From positions 1 through 38,120 of the forward strand of contig CAMDJV010000034.1 of NCBI GenBank assembly GCA_945901085.1: a stretch of 38,120 nucleotides of DNA. Reading direction: 5' to 3'. Position 1 is the stretch's first letter. Every line of letters begins with the position of its first letter. The position numbers and the translations under genes are program-made. Positions 17,712 to 25,676 of the stretch are shown in pieces. The DNA is from Rhodovarius crocodyli (GTDB lineage Bacteria; Pseudomonadota; Alphaproteobacteria; Acetobacterales; Acetobacteraceae). Under the pieces are notes generated by a model. The model was given only the letters and a program-made list of their open reading frames with translations, was not told the origin of the DNA and ran no database searches.

Positions 17712-18191
17712 TCAGGGTGTCTTTCGATAGACGCCCTGGGCCAGCTTGGCCAGCGCCTCGCGCAATGGGCCCTCGGGCATGCCATCCAGTTTTTCCAGCA
17801 GGGACGCGGGCAGCACCACCGGGGTCATGGGTGGTTTGACCGGCGGCGGCGGCGCTGTCTTGGCCTGCACGAAGCGCAATTTCGTCACCGCCACCCGGCC
17901 CAGCCCGGCATTGATGCGCGCCATCACCTGCGGTGCGAGCATGGTCAGTTCCATGGCGACAGGCCCGGCACAGGCAATTGTGAGCGTGCCGCGCTCCAGC
18001 GCCCGTGGCGTGGTGCGTGCGGCCAGCCCCGGCCCCACCAGGTTTTCCCATTCCGCCATCACCTGCGCGCCGCCAGGATGCAGCCGGCGCAGCACCGGGC
18101 GGGTGAGCGGCGCCATCAGGCTGCCCAATGGCCTTAGCGCCCCATAGCCCTTTCGGGCCTCTGCCGTGTATCCAGGCTTGGTGTCCGCCAC
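17712..18191 (-). CDS. dciA: DUF721 / DciA family protein
   Basis: About 159 residues. The DUF721 core is visible: LGSLMAPLTRPVLRRLHPGG, VMAEWENLVGPGLAARTTP, RGTLTIACAGPVAMELTM and INAGLGRVAVTKLRF. DciA recruits or loads the replicative helicase DnaB in bacteria lacking DnaC; the alphaproteobacterial members are shorter and variable. The start is uncertain: GTG at 18191 gives the full conserved N-terminus but overlaps the divergent mutY start (GTG 18181) by about 11 nt; an ATG at 18116 would clip the domain. The stop overlaps an ATG of the downstream dsbA-like gene (TGATG), so the two form one unit. Confidence 0.8.
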   Translation of the reverse strand: MADTKPGYTAEARKGYGALRPLGSLMAPLTRPVLRRLHPGGAQVMAEWENLVGPGLAARTTPRALERGTLTIACAGPVAMELTMLAPQVMARINAGLGRVAVTKLRFVQAKTAPPPPVKPPMTPVVLPASLLEKLDGMPEGPLREALAKLAQGVYRKTP

Positions 18192-19206
18192 GCATCCCCC
18201 CGCAGCCCTGCTGCTCGATTGGTACGCCCGCCAGAAAAGAACCCTGCCCTGGCGGGGCGAGGCTGATCCATACCGCATTTGGCTATCCGAGGTCATGCTG
18301 CAACAGACGACGGTGGCGGCGGTGGCGCCACGCTATGCCAGGTTCCTGGCGCGCTTCCCCGATGTCGCGGCGCTGGCGGCGGCACAATGGGAGGATGTGG
18401 CGGCGGAATGGGCAGGCCTCGGCTATTACGCCCGGGCGCGGAACCTGCATGCCGCCGCGCGGGCTGTGGCCGCCGCGGGCGGTTTCCCGCGCCATGCCGA
18501 GGGGCTGCGGGCGCTGCCCGGCATTGGCGCCTATACCGCAGCCGCCATCGCCGCCATTGCCTATGGCGAGCCCCTGGTGCCGGCGGACGGCAATGTGGAG
18601 CGCGTGGCTGCGCGGCTCTTCGCCCTCACCCAGCCGCTGCCCGGCGCCAAGGCAGAACTGGCCCGGCTGGCACAGGGTTTCATGGCGCAGCCTGCCGCCG
18701 CCGCCGCCCCGGGTGATTTCGCCCAGGCACTATTCGACCTCGGGGCCACCATCTGCACCCCGAAAAACCCAACCTGCGCCCTCTGCCCCTGGATGGCAGG
18801 CTGCGCCGCGCGCCAGCAGGGCATTGCCGCCGAATTGCCGCGCAAGGCGCCCAAGCGGGCGCGCGGACTGCTGCACGGCACCCATTTCCTGCTGCGCGAC
18901 GCCATGGGCCGGGTGGGCGTGCGCAGCCGCCCAGCCAGCGGATTGTTCGGCGGCATGCTGGAACTGCCCGGCACGCCCTGGCGCGACAGCCCCTGGCCCG
19001 AGGCCGAGGCCATGGCCCATGCCCCCCTCGCCGGCGTGAATTGGCGAAGGGTGGAGGGCGAGGCCCGCCACCAACTCACCCATCGTGACCTTGTGCTGCA
19101 GCTTTATGCCGGACAGGTGCGGGGGCTGCCGGAGCACCTCGCCCCGCTTAGCGCCGAGCGCGACCTGCCCAGCGCCATGCGCAAGCTGCTGAGGTTGGGC
19201 GGGTGA
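18181..19206 (+). CDS. mutY: A/G-specific adenine DNA glycosylase
   Basis: About 341 residues. It removes adenine mispaired with 8-oxoguanine. The catalytic glutamate lies in RIWLSEVMLQQTTV, the helix-hairpin-helix is LPGIGAYTAAAIAAIAYGEP, and the catalytic aspartate is in PADGNVERVAARLF. The [4Fe-4S] cluster site is complete, C-X6-C-X2-C-X5-C in CTPKNPTCALCPWMAGC. A C-terminal NUDIX-like domain that reads the oxoguanine follows, starting near LLHGTHFLLRDAMGRVG. GTG 18181 is preferred (CCAGG just upstream; matches family N-termini); GTG 18166 is also open. It is divergent from dciA with overlapping 5' ends and runs into recX. Confidence 0.95.
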   Translation: MSATHPPAALLLDWYARQKRTLPWRGEADPYRIWLSEVMLQQTTVAAVAPRYARFLARFPDVAALAAAQWEDVAAEWAGLGYYARARNLHAAARAVAAAGGFPRHAEGLRALPGIGAYTAAAIAAIAYGEPLVPADGNVERVAARLFALTQPLPGAKAELARLAQGFMAQPAAAAAPGDFAQALFDLGATICTPKNPTCALCPWMAGCAARQQGIAAELPRKAPKRARGLLHGTHFLLRDAMGRVGVRSRPASGLFGGMLELPGTPWRDSPWPEAEAMAHAPLAGVNWRRVEGEARHQLTHRDLVLQLYAGQVRGLPEHLAPLSAERDLPSAMRKLLRLGG

Positions 19207-19259
19207 GCCATGCGCCGGCATCATGGGCGACACCGGGCCGGCTGTGGCATGAGGGAGTG

Positions 19260-19844
19260 ATGGGCTTTTCCCCCAAACCAAAGCGCCCGGCCGGCAAGCC
19301 GCCCAGCGAGGGCCGGCTGCGCGAGGCTGCGATCGCGCATCTGGCGAAATTCGCCTCGACAGAGGCGGGGCTTGCGCGCGTGCTGGCCAATCGCGTCCGC
19401 CGCTGGGCCCGCGCGGCCGAGGCGGAGGGCCAGGACACCGAGGCCGGACTGCACGAGGGCTTGGCCGCCGCCCGCCGCGTCGCGGCCGCCATGGTCGCCG
19501 CCGGTGCAGTGGATGATGCCGGCTTCGCCGCCGCCAGGGCCCGACGGCTGGCGCGCTCCGGCCGCTCGCGCCGCGCCATGGCCGCCCATCTCGCCGCCAA
19601 AGGGATTGATCCCGAACACGCCCAGGCCGCCATCGCCGAAGCGCCCGCCGAGGCAGATGCCGCGCTGGCGCTGTGCCGCAAGCGCCGCATCGGCCCCTTC
19701 ACCCGCGAGGCGGCAGACCCCACGCTGCGGCTGAAATGGCTGGGCGTGCTGGCCCGCGCCGGTTTTTCCCGCGAGGTGGCCGAGGCCGCGCTGCAGGCCG
19801 ACCCCGGCGAGGCTGAATCCCGCCTGATCGCGCTCAAGCAATGA
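19260..19844 (+). CDS. recX: RecX-family regulatory protein
   Basis: A 194-residue Arg/Ala-rich all-helical protein. RecX features are the repeated three-helix units: REAAIAHLAKFASTEAGLAR, then VAAAMVAAGAVDDAGFAAAR followed by RRAMAAHLAAKGIDPEHAQA, and RLKWLGVLARAGFSREVAEA. RecX binds RecA filaments and limits recombination and SOS induction. The ATG at 19260 follows GAGGGAG; a GTG at 19203 overlapping the mutY stop is the alternative and would add 19 unconserved residues. RecX usually neighbours recA; here it follows mutY, another repair gene. Its stop overlaps the azlC start by ATGA. Divergence within the family makes the call good rather than certain. Confidence 0.8.
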   Translation: MGFSPKPKRPAGKPPSEGRLREAAIAHLAKFASTEAGLARVLANRVRRWARAAEAEGQDTEAGLHEGLAAARRVAAAMVAAGAVDDAGFAAARARRLARSGRSRRAMAAHLAAKGIDPEHAQAAIAEAPAEADAALALCRKRRIGPFTREAADPTLRLKWLGVLARAGFSREVAEAALQADPGEAESRLIALKQ

Positions 19845-20548
19845 GCGCCTCCTCACCCGTCACCTTCACCTGGGGCGGCTTCTATGAAGGGTTTCGGCTG
19901 GTGCTGCCCCTGCTGCCCAGCTTCGCGCCCTTTGGCATGGTGGTGGGGGTGCTCTCGGCCGGTGAGGGGCTGTCGCTGCTGGAGGCGGGGGTGATGAGCG
20001 CCATGGTCTTCGCCGGCACCTCGCAGTTGGTGGCGCTGGGCGCCTGGGGCTCGCCCGTGCCGGTGCTGGCGGTGACGCTGGCGGTCTTCGTGATCAATAT
20101 GCGGATGGCACCGATGTCCGCCGCCCTCGCCCCCTGGTTCAACGGGCTGCAGGGCTGGCGGCTCTGGGCCAGCCTCTTCACCGTGACGGATCATTCCTTC
20201 GCCCTCTCGGTCAATGAAATGCGCCGCGGCAAGCGCGATGCGGCGCTGCTGCTGGGGCTTGGGGTGCCCAGTTGGCTGTCCTGGGTCGCCATGGTCTGCC
20301 TGGGGCATGTTTTGGCGGGGGTGGTGACGCTGCGGCCGGGCCATCCGCTGCTCTTTGCCGGCCTCGCGACGATGTGCGCGCTGCTGGTCACGTTATGGCG
20401 CGGGCGGGGCGATATGCTGCCCTGGGGGGTGGCGGGCGCGGTGGGGCTGACGGTGCAGGCGATGGGGCTGGGCCAACCCTGGCCGGTGCTGGCGGGCGCG
20501 CTGATCGGCAGTGCCGCCGGCGCCTGGCGCGACCGCTCCCGCGCATGA
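19841..20548 (+). CDS. azlC: AzlC-family branched-chain amino acid exporter, large subunit
   Basis: A 235-residue inner-membrane protein. It begins FTWGGFYEGFRLVLPLLPSF and has the AzlC signatures GVMSAMVFAGTSQLVALGAW, INMRMAPMSAALAPWF and FTVTDHSFALSVNEM, spread over about six or seven hydrophobic helices. With AzlD it forms a bipartite exporter for branched-chain amino acids and analogues such as 4-azaleucine (known for the Bacillus pair). It overlaps recX upstream and azlD downstream, both by ATGA, so all are translated in series. Function at family level is firm; substrate here is inferred. Confidence 0.93.
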   Translation: MSASSPVTFTWGGFYEGFRLVLPLLPSFAPFGMVVGVLSAGEGLSLLEAGVMSAMVFAGTSQLVALGAWGSPVPVLAVTLAVFVINMRMAPMSAALAPWFNGLQGWRLWASLFTVTDHSFALSVNEMRRGKRDAALLLGLGVPSWLSWVAMVCLGHVLAGVVTLRPGHPLLFAGLATMCALLVTLWRGRGDMLPWGVAGAVGLTVQAMGLGQPWPVLAGALIGSAAGAWRDRSRA

Positions 20549-20841
20549 ACCTGCGCCCCGATGTCCTGCTCGCCATCTTCTGCATGGCGCTGGCCACCTA
20601 TGCCGCCCGCGCTGGCGGCTATGCCGTGCTGCGCCTGTGGCGGCCGCCGCGCTTTGTCGAGGCGATGCTGACCCATATGCCAGGCTGCATTTTTGTCAGT
20701 TTCATCCTGCCCTCGGTGGCGGCTGGCGGCCCATGGCATGTGCTGGCTGCCGGCGTGGCGGTGGTGATGATGGTCTTCACCCGGATGCTGACCGCCTCAC
20801 TTCTGGCCGGGGTGGGAGCGCTTTGGTTCATGCTTGGTTGA
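20545..20841 (+). CDS. azlD: AzlD-family branched-chain amino acid exporter, small subunit
   Basis: A 98-residue hydrophobic protein with three to four helices: MNLRPDVLLAIFCMALATYA, the signature FVEAMLTHMPGCIFVSFILP, and a C-terminal pair ending ASLLAGVGALWFMLG. It is the partner of AzlC and is coupled to it by ATGA at 20545-20548. A longer open frame starting at 20272 in this phase lies inside azlC and was not used. Confidence 0.92.
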   Translation: MNLRPDVLLAIFCMALATYAARAGGYAVLRLWRPPRFVEAMLTHMPGCIFVSFILPSVAAGGPWHVLAAGVAVVMMVFTRMLTASLLAGVGALWFMLG

Positions 20842-20862
20842 CGGCGGACTCCTCAAGGATTC

Positions 20863-21978
20863 ATGGTGCCTTGGCGAATCGGAGCATGGGCCTTGGGCGT
20901 GGAGCTGGAATTGCCGCTGGATGCGGTGCTGGAGGGCGATTGCGTGGCAGCGCTGCGGCGCCTGCCGCCCGCCTCAGTCCATGCCATCTTCGCCGACCCG
21001 CCCTATAATCTGCAATTGAAAGGTGACCTGCACCGGCCGGACCATTCTTTGGTCGATGCGGTGGATGATGCATGGGACCAATTCGCCGATTTCGCCGCCT
21101 ATGACGCCTTCACCCGGGAATGGCTGAGCGAATGCCGCCGGGTGCTGCGGCGCGATGGCACGATCTGGGTGATGGGGGCCTATCACAATGTCTTTCGCCT
21201 GGGCGTGGCACTGCAGGATCTGGGCTTTTGGGTGCTGAACGACGTGGTCTGGCGCAAGGCCAACCCGATGCCGAATTTCCGCGGCCGCCGCTTCACCAAT
21301 GCGCATGAAACCCTGATCTGGGCAGCGCGCGGCCCCGAGAGCAAGCACCGCTTCAACTACCAGCAGATGAAGGCGCTGAACGATGATGTGCAAATGCGCA
21401 GCGACTGGTTCATCCCGCTCTGCACCGGCCATGAGCGACTGCGCGATGCCGAAGGGCGCAAGCTGCACCCCACCCAAAAACCCGAAGCGCTGCTGCACCG
21501 GGTGATTTTGGCCTGCACCGCGCCGGGCGAGGTCATCCTGGATCCTTTCCTGGGCAGCGGCACCACAGCCGCGGTGGCCCGCCGCCTGGGCCGGCATTTC
21601 ATCGGCATCGAGCGCGACCCCAGCTATGCCGAGGCGGCGCGGGCGCGCATCGCCACCATTGAACCATTGAGCGAAAGTGCCGCCCTGGTGGCGCCGACCA
21701 AGCGCGAACAACCCCGCCTGCCCTTCGGCTCGCTGGTCGCCAATGCCACGATCCCGCCCGGCAGCGTCCTGACCGACCGGCAGCGCCGGTGGCGAGCAAT
21801 TGTTGGCGCCGATGGCTCGCTCAGCTGCGGCCGGGTGCAGGGCAGCATCCATGCCGTGGGGGCGGCCGTGCAGGAGGCGCCCTCCTGCAATGGCTGGGTG
21901 TTCTGGCATGTCGAACAAAAGGATGGCGGACTGCGGCTGCTCGACCTGTATCGGGCCGAGGCACTGGCAGCATCATGA
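20863..21978 (+). CDS. ccrM: CcrM-type DNA adenine N6-methyltransferase (predicted GANTC)
   Basis: A 371-residue beta-class methyltransferase. Motif IV DPPYNL is at 45-50 and the SAM motif FLGSGTT at 229-235, in the beta-class order. LRPD-like and [10 protein letters not shown] segments after motif IV, and a C-terminal domain (from about 275, ending in a basic region with [18 protein letters not shown]) are the CcrM hallmarks. CcrM methylates GANTC solitary sites and controls cell-cycle genes in alphaproteobacteria; there is no paired restriction gene here. AAGGA lies 3 nt before ATG 20863; GTG at 20866 or 20899 ([11 protein letters not shown]) are alternatives, the latter closest to typical family starts. 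Its stop overlaps a tiny P-loop ORF. Confidence 0.95.
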   Translation: MVPWRIGAWALGVELELPLDAVLEGDCVAALRRLPPASVHAIFADPPYNLQLKGDLHRPDHSLVDAVDDAWDQFADFAAYDAFTREWLSECRRVLRRDGTIWVMGAYHNVFRLGVALQDLGFWVLNDVVWRKANPMPNFRGRRFTNAHETLIWAARGPESKHRFNYQQMKALNDDVQMRSDWFIPLCTGHERLRDAEGRKLHPTQKPEALLHRVILACTAPGEVILDPFLGSGTTAAVARRLGRHFIGIERDPSYAEAARARIATIEPLSESAALVAPTKREQPRLPFGSLVANATIPPGSVLTDRQRRWRAIVGADGSLSCGRVQGSIHAVGAAVQEAPSCNGWVFWHVEQKDGGLRLLDLYRAEALAAS

Positions 21979-22054
21979 GCGCAAGCCTGTGGCTGATCGC
22001 CGGGCCGGAGGAGGGCGGCAAGACCAGTTATGCACGGCGCTGACAGCATCATGA
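21968..22054 (+). repeat. 11-bp direct repeat flanking a mini-ORF
   Basis: CAGCATCATGA occurs at 21968-21978, covering the ccrM stop and the mini-ORF start, and again at 22044-22054, directly after the mini-ORF stop. The two copies are 76 nt apart. Such a repeat could mark a slipped-strand deletion or simply be a local duplication. Confidence 0.5.
21975..22043 (+). pseudogene. P-loop NTPase relic (zeta-toxin/AAA-like N-terminus)
   Basis: A 22-codon frame overlapping the ccrM stop by ATGA. The product [20 protein letters not shown] is the exact form of a P-loop start: a beta strand (LWLIAG), Walker A GPEEGGKTS, then a helix start, and it stops two residues later. Small AAA or zeta-toxin-like kinases begin this way. 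Nothing after the stop up to the next gene at 22083 continues the fold in any frame, so this looks like the stump of a deleted gene that once followed ccrM. A genuine short peptide cannot be excluded. Confidence 0.5.
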
Positions 22055-22082
22055 AGCATCACGGCCAAAGGGGGCGCCAGCC

Positions 22083-22565
22083 ATGAGCGGCTTGCGGATG
22101 GAACACCAATGGCGGCCCGGCGCGGTGGGCGATATCGCCGCCCTGCATGGCCGGCATTATGCCCAGAGCCATGGCATGGGCGTGGGCTTTGAGGGCCGGG
22201 TTGCGGGCGCGCTCGGCGCTTTCCTGGAGAGTATGGACGCGCGCAGCCTCTTCTGCTGCGTGGTGAATGATGAGGGCCAGGTGCTGGGCAGCATCGTCAT
22301 CGATGGCAGCCAGACGCCGCTCGCCCAGCTTCGCTGGTTCATCCTCGCCCCATCCCTGCGCGGCCAGGGCTGGGGAAGGCGGCTGATTGAGGCCGCCATG
22401 GCGCATGCCCAGCGTTTCCCCGGTGCCTATCTCTACACGATGGATGGGCTGGATGCTGCGATCCATCTCTACCGCGCCTTTGGCTTCAGCGAGACCGCGC
22501 GGGTGGCCGATGCGCAGTGGAACACGCCCATCACCAATATCCGGATGGAATGGCATCGGCCTTAA
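22083..22565 (+). CDS. GNAT-family N-acetyltransferase
   Basis: A 160-residue protein with the acetyl-CoA motif A in LRWFILAPSLRGQGWGRRLI (RGQGWG) followed by the helix IEAAMAHAQRF, and the C-terminal motif B as LDAAIHLYRAFGFSETARV. It transfers an acetyl group to an unknown amine. The opening EHQWRPGAVGDIAALHGRHY resembles GNAT domains fused to or paired with MarR regulators, but no regulator is next to it. A G-rich stretch (GGGGGCG) precedes the ATG. It ends 8 nt before the convergent outer-membrane gene. Confidence 0.88.
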   Translation: MSGLRMEHQWRPGAVGDIAALHGRHYAQSHGMGVGFEGRVAGALGAFLESMDARSLFCCVVNDEGQVLGSIVIDGSQTPLAQLRWFILAPSLRGQGWGRRLIEAAMAHAQRFPGAYLYTMDGLDAAIHLYRAFGFSETARVADAQWNTPITNIRMEWHRP

Positions 22566-22573
22566 GCGGCCAA

Positions 22574-23407
22574 TCACCTTCCGAAAAAATAGCCCCGCGG
22601 CACCACAAAGGTCAGGTTGAGGCCAAATTCCCATACCGCCCGCTGCGGCCCGCCGGGCAGCGCGTAATGGGTGATGAGGCCACCAATCTGCACCGCACGG
22701 TCATCGCTGAAGGTGAGGACACGGCTCAGGGTCAGGGAAACAGGCACGGTCCAGCGTGAGCGCCCGGTCCCCTCCCAGTCGTAATCAGCCTCGCCATTCA
22801 CGCCAGCGCTCCAGCCATCGCCCAGGCCAACCGAGATTTGGCTGCGCAATGCCGTCAAGGTGGTGCGGGTTTGGCCGGTGGGGCCGCCCAGGGTCCATCC
22901 TTGGGTGAGTTTCAAACTGGCCGAGATCACGTCATCCTGATAGCCAACGGCAAGGACAGGCCCCGCGGCCCAATTGCGAGCCCCCAGCCCCGCACGGGTG
23001 GCCGAGGGAAACTGGGTGACCACACCCGCACCAACAAACACATTGTCGCGCGGCGGAGCCACCAGAACAGCAGCGATATTTGCGTCACCCAAGCCCCAAT
23101 ATTCGCGGGAATTCTGCATGATGGTCGTCGGCAATACGGTGTTGGTGACGATTGCCCACGATTGCGGCAACTCAAAAGGCTTGGTCATGGTGAGTTGATT
23201 GACGAGGCCATGGCCGCCCACCCCCTGGCCTGCGGCGAGCCTGACCTCAGTGCTCAGGGAACTCACGCTGGCCAGCGGGTTGGCCAGGGCGCGTGCCAAT
23301 GCATCACGGTCCTGAGGCGGCGGCTCTGCGGCGGCGGCGCCCGTCAAAGCCAATCCGCAGCATATCACCAGCAGACGAAATTCATCATTTCGCACACAAA
23401 ACCCCAT
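22574..23407 (-). CDS. Putative outer-membrane beta-barrel protein (transporter-like)
   Basis: About 277 residues. A signal peptide (MGFCVRNDEFRLLVICCGLA, cleaved near GAAAAEPPP) is followed by ALARALANPLASVSSLSTEV, a start I recognise from a family of Gram-negative envelope proteins often mis-annotated as neuromedin U or transporter. Later segments alternate hydrophobic and polar residues as in barrel strands (SVGLGDGWSAGVNGEADYDW, RSRWTVPVSLTLSRVLTF) and it ends in VWEFGLNLTFVVPRGYFF-like strand. No biochemical role is known to me. The frame is open upstream to 23674 over the MBL gene; the start at 23407 is set by the signal peptide, though GTG 13 nt downstream (VRNDEF) is possible. Confidence 0.65.
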   Translation of the reverse strand: MGFCVRNDEFRLLVICCGLALTGAAAAEPPPQDRDALARALANPLASVSSLSTEVRLAAGQGVGGHGLVNQLTMTKPFELPQSWAIVTNTVLPTTIMQNSREYWGLGDANIAAVLVAPPRDNVFVGAGVVTQFPSATRAGLGARNWAAGPVLAVGYQDDVISASLKLTQGWTLGGPTGQTRTTLTALRSQISVGLGDGWSAGVNGEADYDWEGTGRSRWTVPVSLTLSRVLTFSDDRAVQIGGLITHYALPGGPQRAVWEFGLNLTFVVPRGYFFGR

Positions 23408-23429
23408 CACCCAGTCACACCGCCAATGA

Positions 23430-24074
23430 TCAGGCCTCATCGGCCAGGAAGGGGTTTTGCCGCCGTTCGGTGCCAAAGTCACTCCCCGGGCCATGGCCGC
23501 AAATGAATTGCATGTCGTCACCCAGCGGCAGCAATTTCTCATGGATCGCAGCGATGAGTGCTGCGTGGTCGCCATAGGGGAAATCGGTGCGGCCAATGCT
23601 GCCGCGGAAGAGCACATCACCCACAATGGCCAGCCGCAGCGCTTCATTGACGAACACGATATGGCCCGGCGCATGCCCGGGGCAATGCAGCACGGCGAAA
23701 CTCTCGGCGCCGATCTGCACCACCTCGCCCTCCTCCAGCCAGCGGTCGGGCGTCAGGTCGCGCGCTGGCGGCAGGCCATAGGCGGCGGCCTGCTTGGAGA
23801 GATTATCGAGCAGCATCTTATCGGCCAGATGCGGCCCTTCCACCGGCGCGCCGGTCACCTCGCGCAGTTCATCCGCACCACCGGCATGGTCCATATGACC
23901 ATGGGTGATGAGGATGCGCTTGAGGGCGATGCCCTGTTTCTTCAGCACATCGAGGATGCGCGGCACATCGCCGCCCGGATCCACCACCACCCCCTCCATA
24001 GTCACGTCATCCCATAGCAGCGCACAATTCTGCTCGAAGGGCGTGACGGGAATGATGGCCGCGCGCAGTGCCAT
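23430..24074 (-). CDS. MBL-fold metallo-hydrolase (glyoxalase II-like)
   Basis: A 214-residue cytoplasmic enzyme. The dinuclear metal motif is THGHMDHAGG (H58, H60, D62, H63); further ligands are H in HCPGHAPGH, D in IVGDVLFRGSIGR and H in FICGHGPGS. This compact form, lacking the long glutathione-binding C-terminal domain of true GloB, matches the YcbL type, which hydrolyses small thioesters. ATG 24074 is the natural start; the next gene upstream ends 4 nt away on the same strand, so the two are probably co-transcribed. Confidence 0.9.
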   Translation of the reverse strand: MALRAAIIPVTPFEQNCALLWDDVTMEGVVVDPGGDVPRILDVLKKQGIALKRILITHGHMDHAGGADELREVTGAPVEGPHLADKMLLDNLSKQAAAYGLPPARDLTPDRWLEEGEVVQIGAESFAVLHCPGHAPGHIVFVNEALRLAIVGDVLFRGSIGRTDFPYGDHAALIAAIHEKLLPLGDDMQFICGHGPGSDFGTERRQNPFLADEA

Positions 24075-24078
24075 GGGC

Positions 24079-25599
24079 TTACTTCCAGGACGCCATGAAG
24101 AAGCGCGGCATTTCGTCGCGCCAGGTCTGGAAGTTCAATTGTTTCGAATAGCCATAGGTGGTGACATAGGTGTGCAGCGGCAGCCAATAGGCCTGCTCGG
24201 TGGAGCGGCGGATGGCCGCCGAATAGGCCGCGCGGCGGGCATTCTCATCAACACTGGAACCACCCTCGACCAGCAGACGGTCGATCTCCGGGTCACGGCT
24301 ATAGTCATTGCCGCCACCACCACCCAGCATGACCGGGAAGATGGCCGAGACGTCGTTGATCGAATAACTCCCCCAACTGCCCAGATCGAGCGGATTGCGC
24401 CCCTCCCAGGCGCGCGCCGTGGCAGCGGCCACCTGCATCTGGCTGAGCCGGGCGCGAATCCCCACCGCCTGCAGATAGGCCTGCACCGATGCGCCCCATT
24501 GCGGCAGAATATAACTCACCATCTCAGTATCGAAGCCGTTGGGGAAGCCAGCCTCGGCCAGCAGCGCGCGGGCCCGGGCGGGGTCGTAATTATAGGTGAC
24601 GGCGGCATCGGCATCACAGCCGAATTGGCTGGGGTAGCAGGGTGCAGTCGGCACCCGGCTGCCGCCCTGCACCAGGGAGGTGGCGATGGTCTGCCGGTCG
24701 ATCGCGTGCCAGATGGCGCGGCGCACCAGCACATTGGTCATCGGGTTGCCCGCCCCGGAGCGACCAGCGGCATCGATGGAGAGGTAGCCGATGCGCATGC
24801 TCTCCTGCCGTGCCACGTCCAGCGTGGGCACGCGGGCGAGGTTGGCCATCTGGTCGGGGTTGATGGCCCAGATCCAGTCGGCGCGGCCGCTGAGCAATTC
24901 GGTCAATTCGGTGGCCGCATCGGGCACGAAACGCACGACGAGCTTGCGGATCGCGGGGCGGCCCTTGGGGCTGCCCGCGTAATAATTCTCAAAGCGCTCG
25001 AACTCGACCATGGCGCCAGGATTCTGCGCGGTGACGCGGTAAGGCCCTGCCCCCACCGGCTGGCGGGCATAGACATCGGCGCCCACCCGCTCGCGATAGG
25101 CCTTGGGGTAGATGGGCGTGACGAAGGCAAAATATTCCAACGCCGCCGGGGTGGGGCGCTTGAGGTGCACTCGCACCGAGAGGTCGCCGGTCTTCTCCGC
25201 CCGCTCGATCCAGGCATGGTTCGAGGGGGTGGCGGTGCGCGCCTCGGGGCTGCTGACCAGGTTGAGGGTATAAACCACGTCATCGGCCGAGAAGGCATCG
25301 CCATTATGGAAGGTCACCCCGGCGCGCAGGGTGAAATCAATGGTGGTGGCGTTCACCCAGTTCCAGGCAGTGGCCAGCAGCGGCTTCATGGTGAAATCGG
25401 TGGGGTCGCGATGGATCAGCCCATCCCAGGCCTGGTGGGCGAGCACTAGGCCGGTGCGCAGGCTGTTGTAATAGGGGTCAATATTCGGCACGCCGTCGCG
25501 GAAGACGATGCGCAGCGTGTCCTGCGCGCGCTGCGCCGAGGCGCTACCAGCGGCAAGAATGGCGGGGGTGACCAGGGCGGTCCGGCGGGCGATGCGCAT
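24079..25599 (-). CDS. ABC transporter substrate-binding protein (SBP_bac_5, peptide/nickel type)
   Basis: About 506 residues. Signal peptide MRIARRTALVTPAILAAGSA, then DTLRIVFRDGVPNIDPYYNS and LAHQAWDGLIHRDP, the family opening; FTLRAGVTFHNGDAFSADDV is the family signature. AAGGA about 8 nt before ATG 25599 decides the start over 25623. Such proteins capture oligopeptides or other solutes in the periplasm for a Dpp/Opp-type importer. No permease or ATPase gene adjoins, so the partner genes are elsewhere; the only same-strand neighbour is the MBL hydrolase. Divergent from the DMT transporter gene. Confidence 0.93.
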   Translation of the reverse strand: MRIARRTALVTPAILAAGSASAQRAQDTLRIVFRDGVPNIDPYYNSLRTGLVLAHQAWDGLIHRDPTDFTMKPLLATAWNWVNATTIDFTLRAGVTFHNGDAFSADDVVYTLNLVSSPEARTATPSNHAWIERAEKTGDLSVRVHLKRPTPAALEYFAFVTPIYPKAYRERVGADVYARQPVGAGPYRVTAQNPGAMVEFERFENYYAGSPKGRPAIRKLVVRFVPDAATELTELLSGRADWIWAINPDQMANLARVPTLDVARQESMRIGYLSIDAAGRSGAGNPMTNVLVRRAIWHAIDRQTIATSLVQGGSRVPTAPCYPSQFGCDADAAVTYNYDPARARALLAEAGFPNGFDTEMVSYILPQWGASVQAYLQAVGIRARLSQMQVAAATARAWEGRNPLDLGSWGSYSINDVSAIFPVMLGGGGGNDYSRDPEIDRLLVEGGSSVDENARRAAYSAAIRRSTEQAYWLPLHTYVTTYGYSKQLNFQTWRDEMPRFFMASWK

Positions 25600-25676
25600 G
25601 GGGCAATTCCTTGAGACGAACAAGCCATACGGTAGGGGCGGCTTGTGGCCCCGCGCAAGCGTGCCACTGTGCGAGG

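Noticed and set aside
20863-22565. Restriction-modification or defence system around the methyltransferase
   Set aside because: The methyltransferase is CcrM-type and solitary; neighbours are an amino acid exporter and an acetyltransferase, with no nuclease. The P-loop stump is too short to act.
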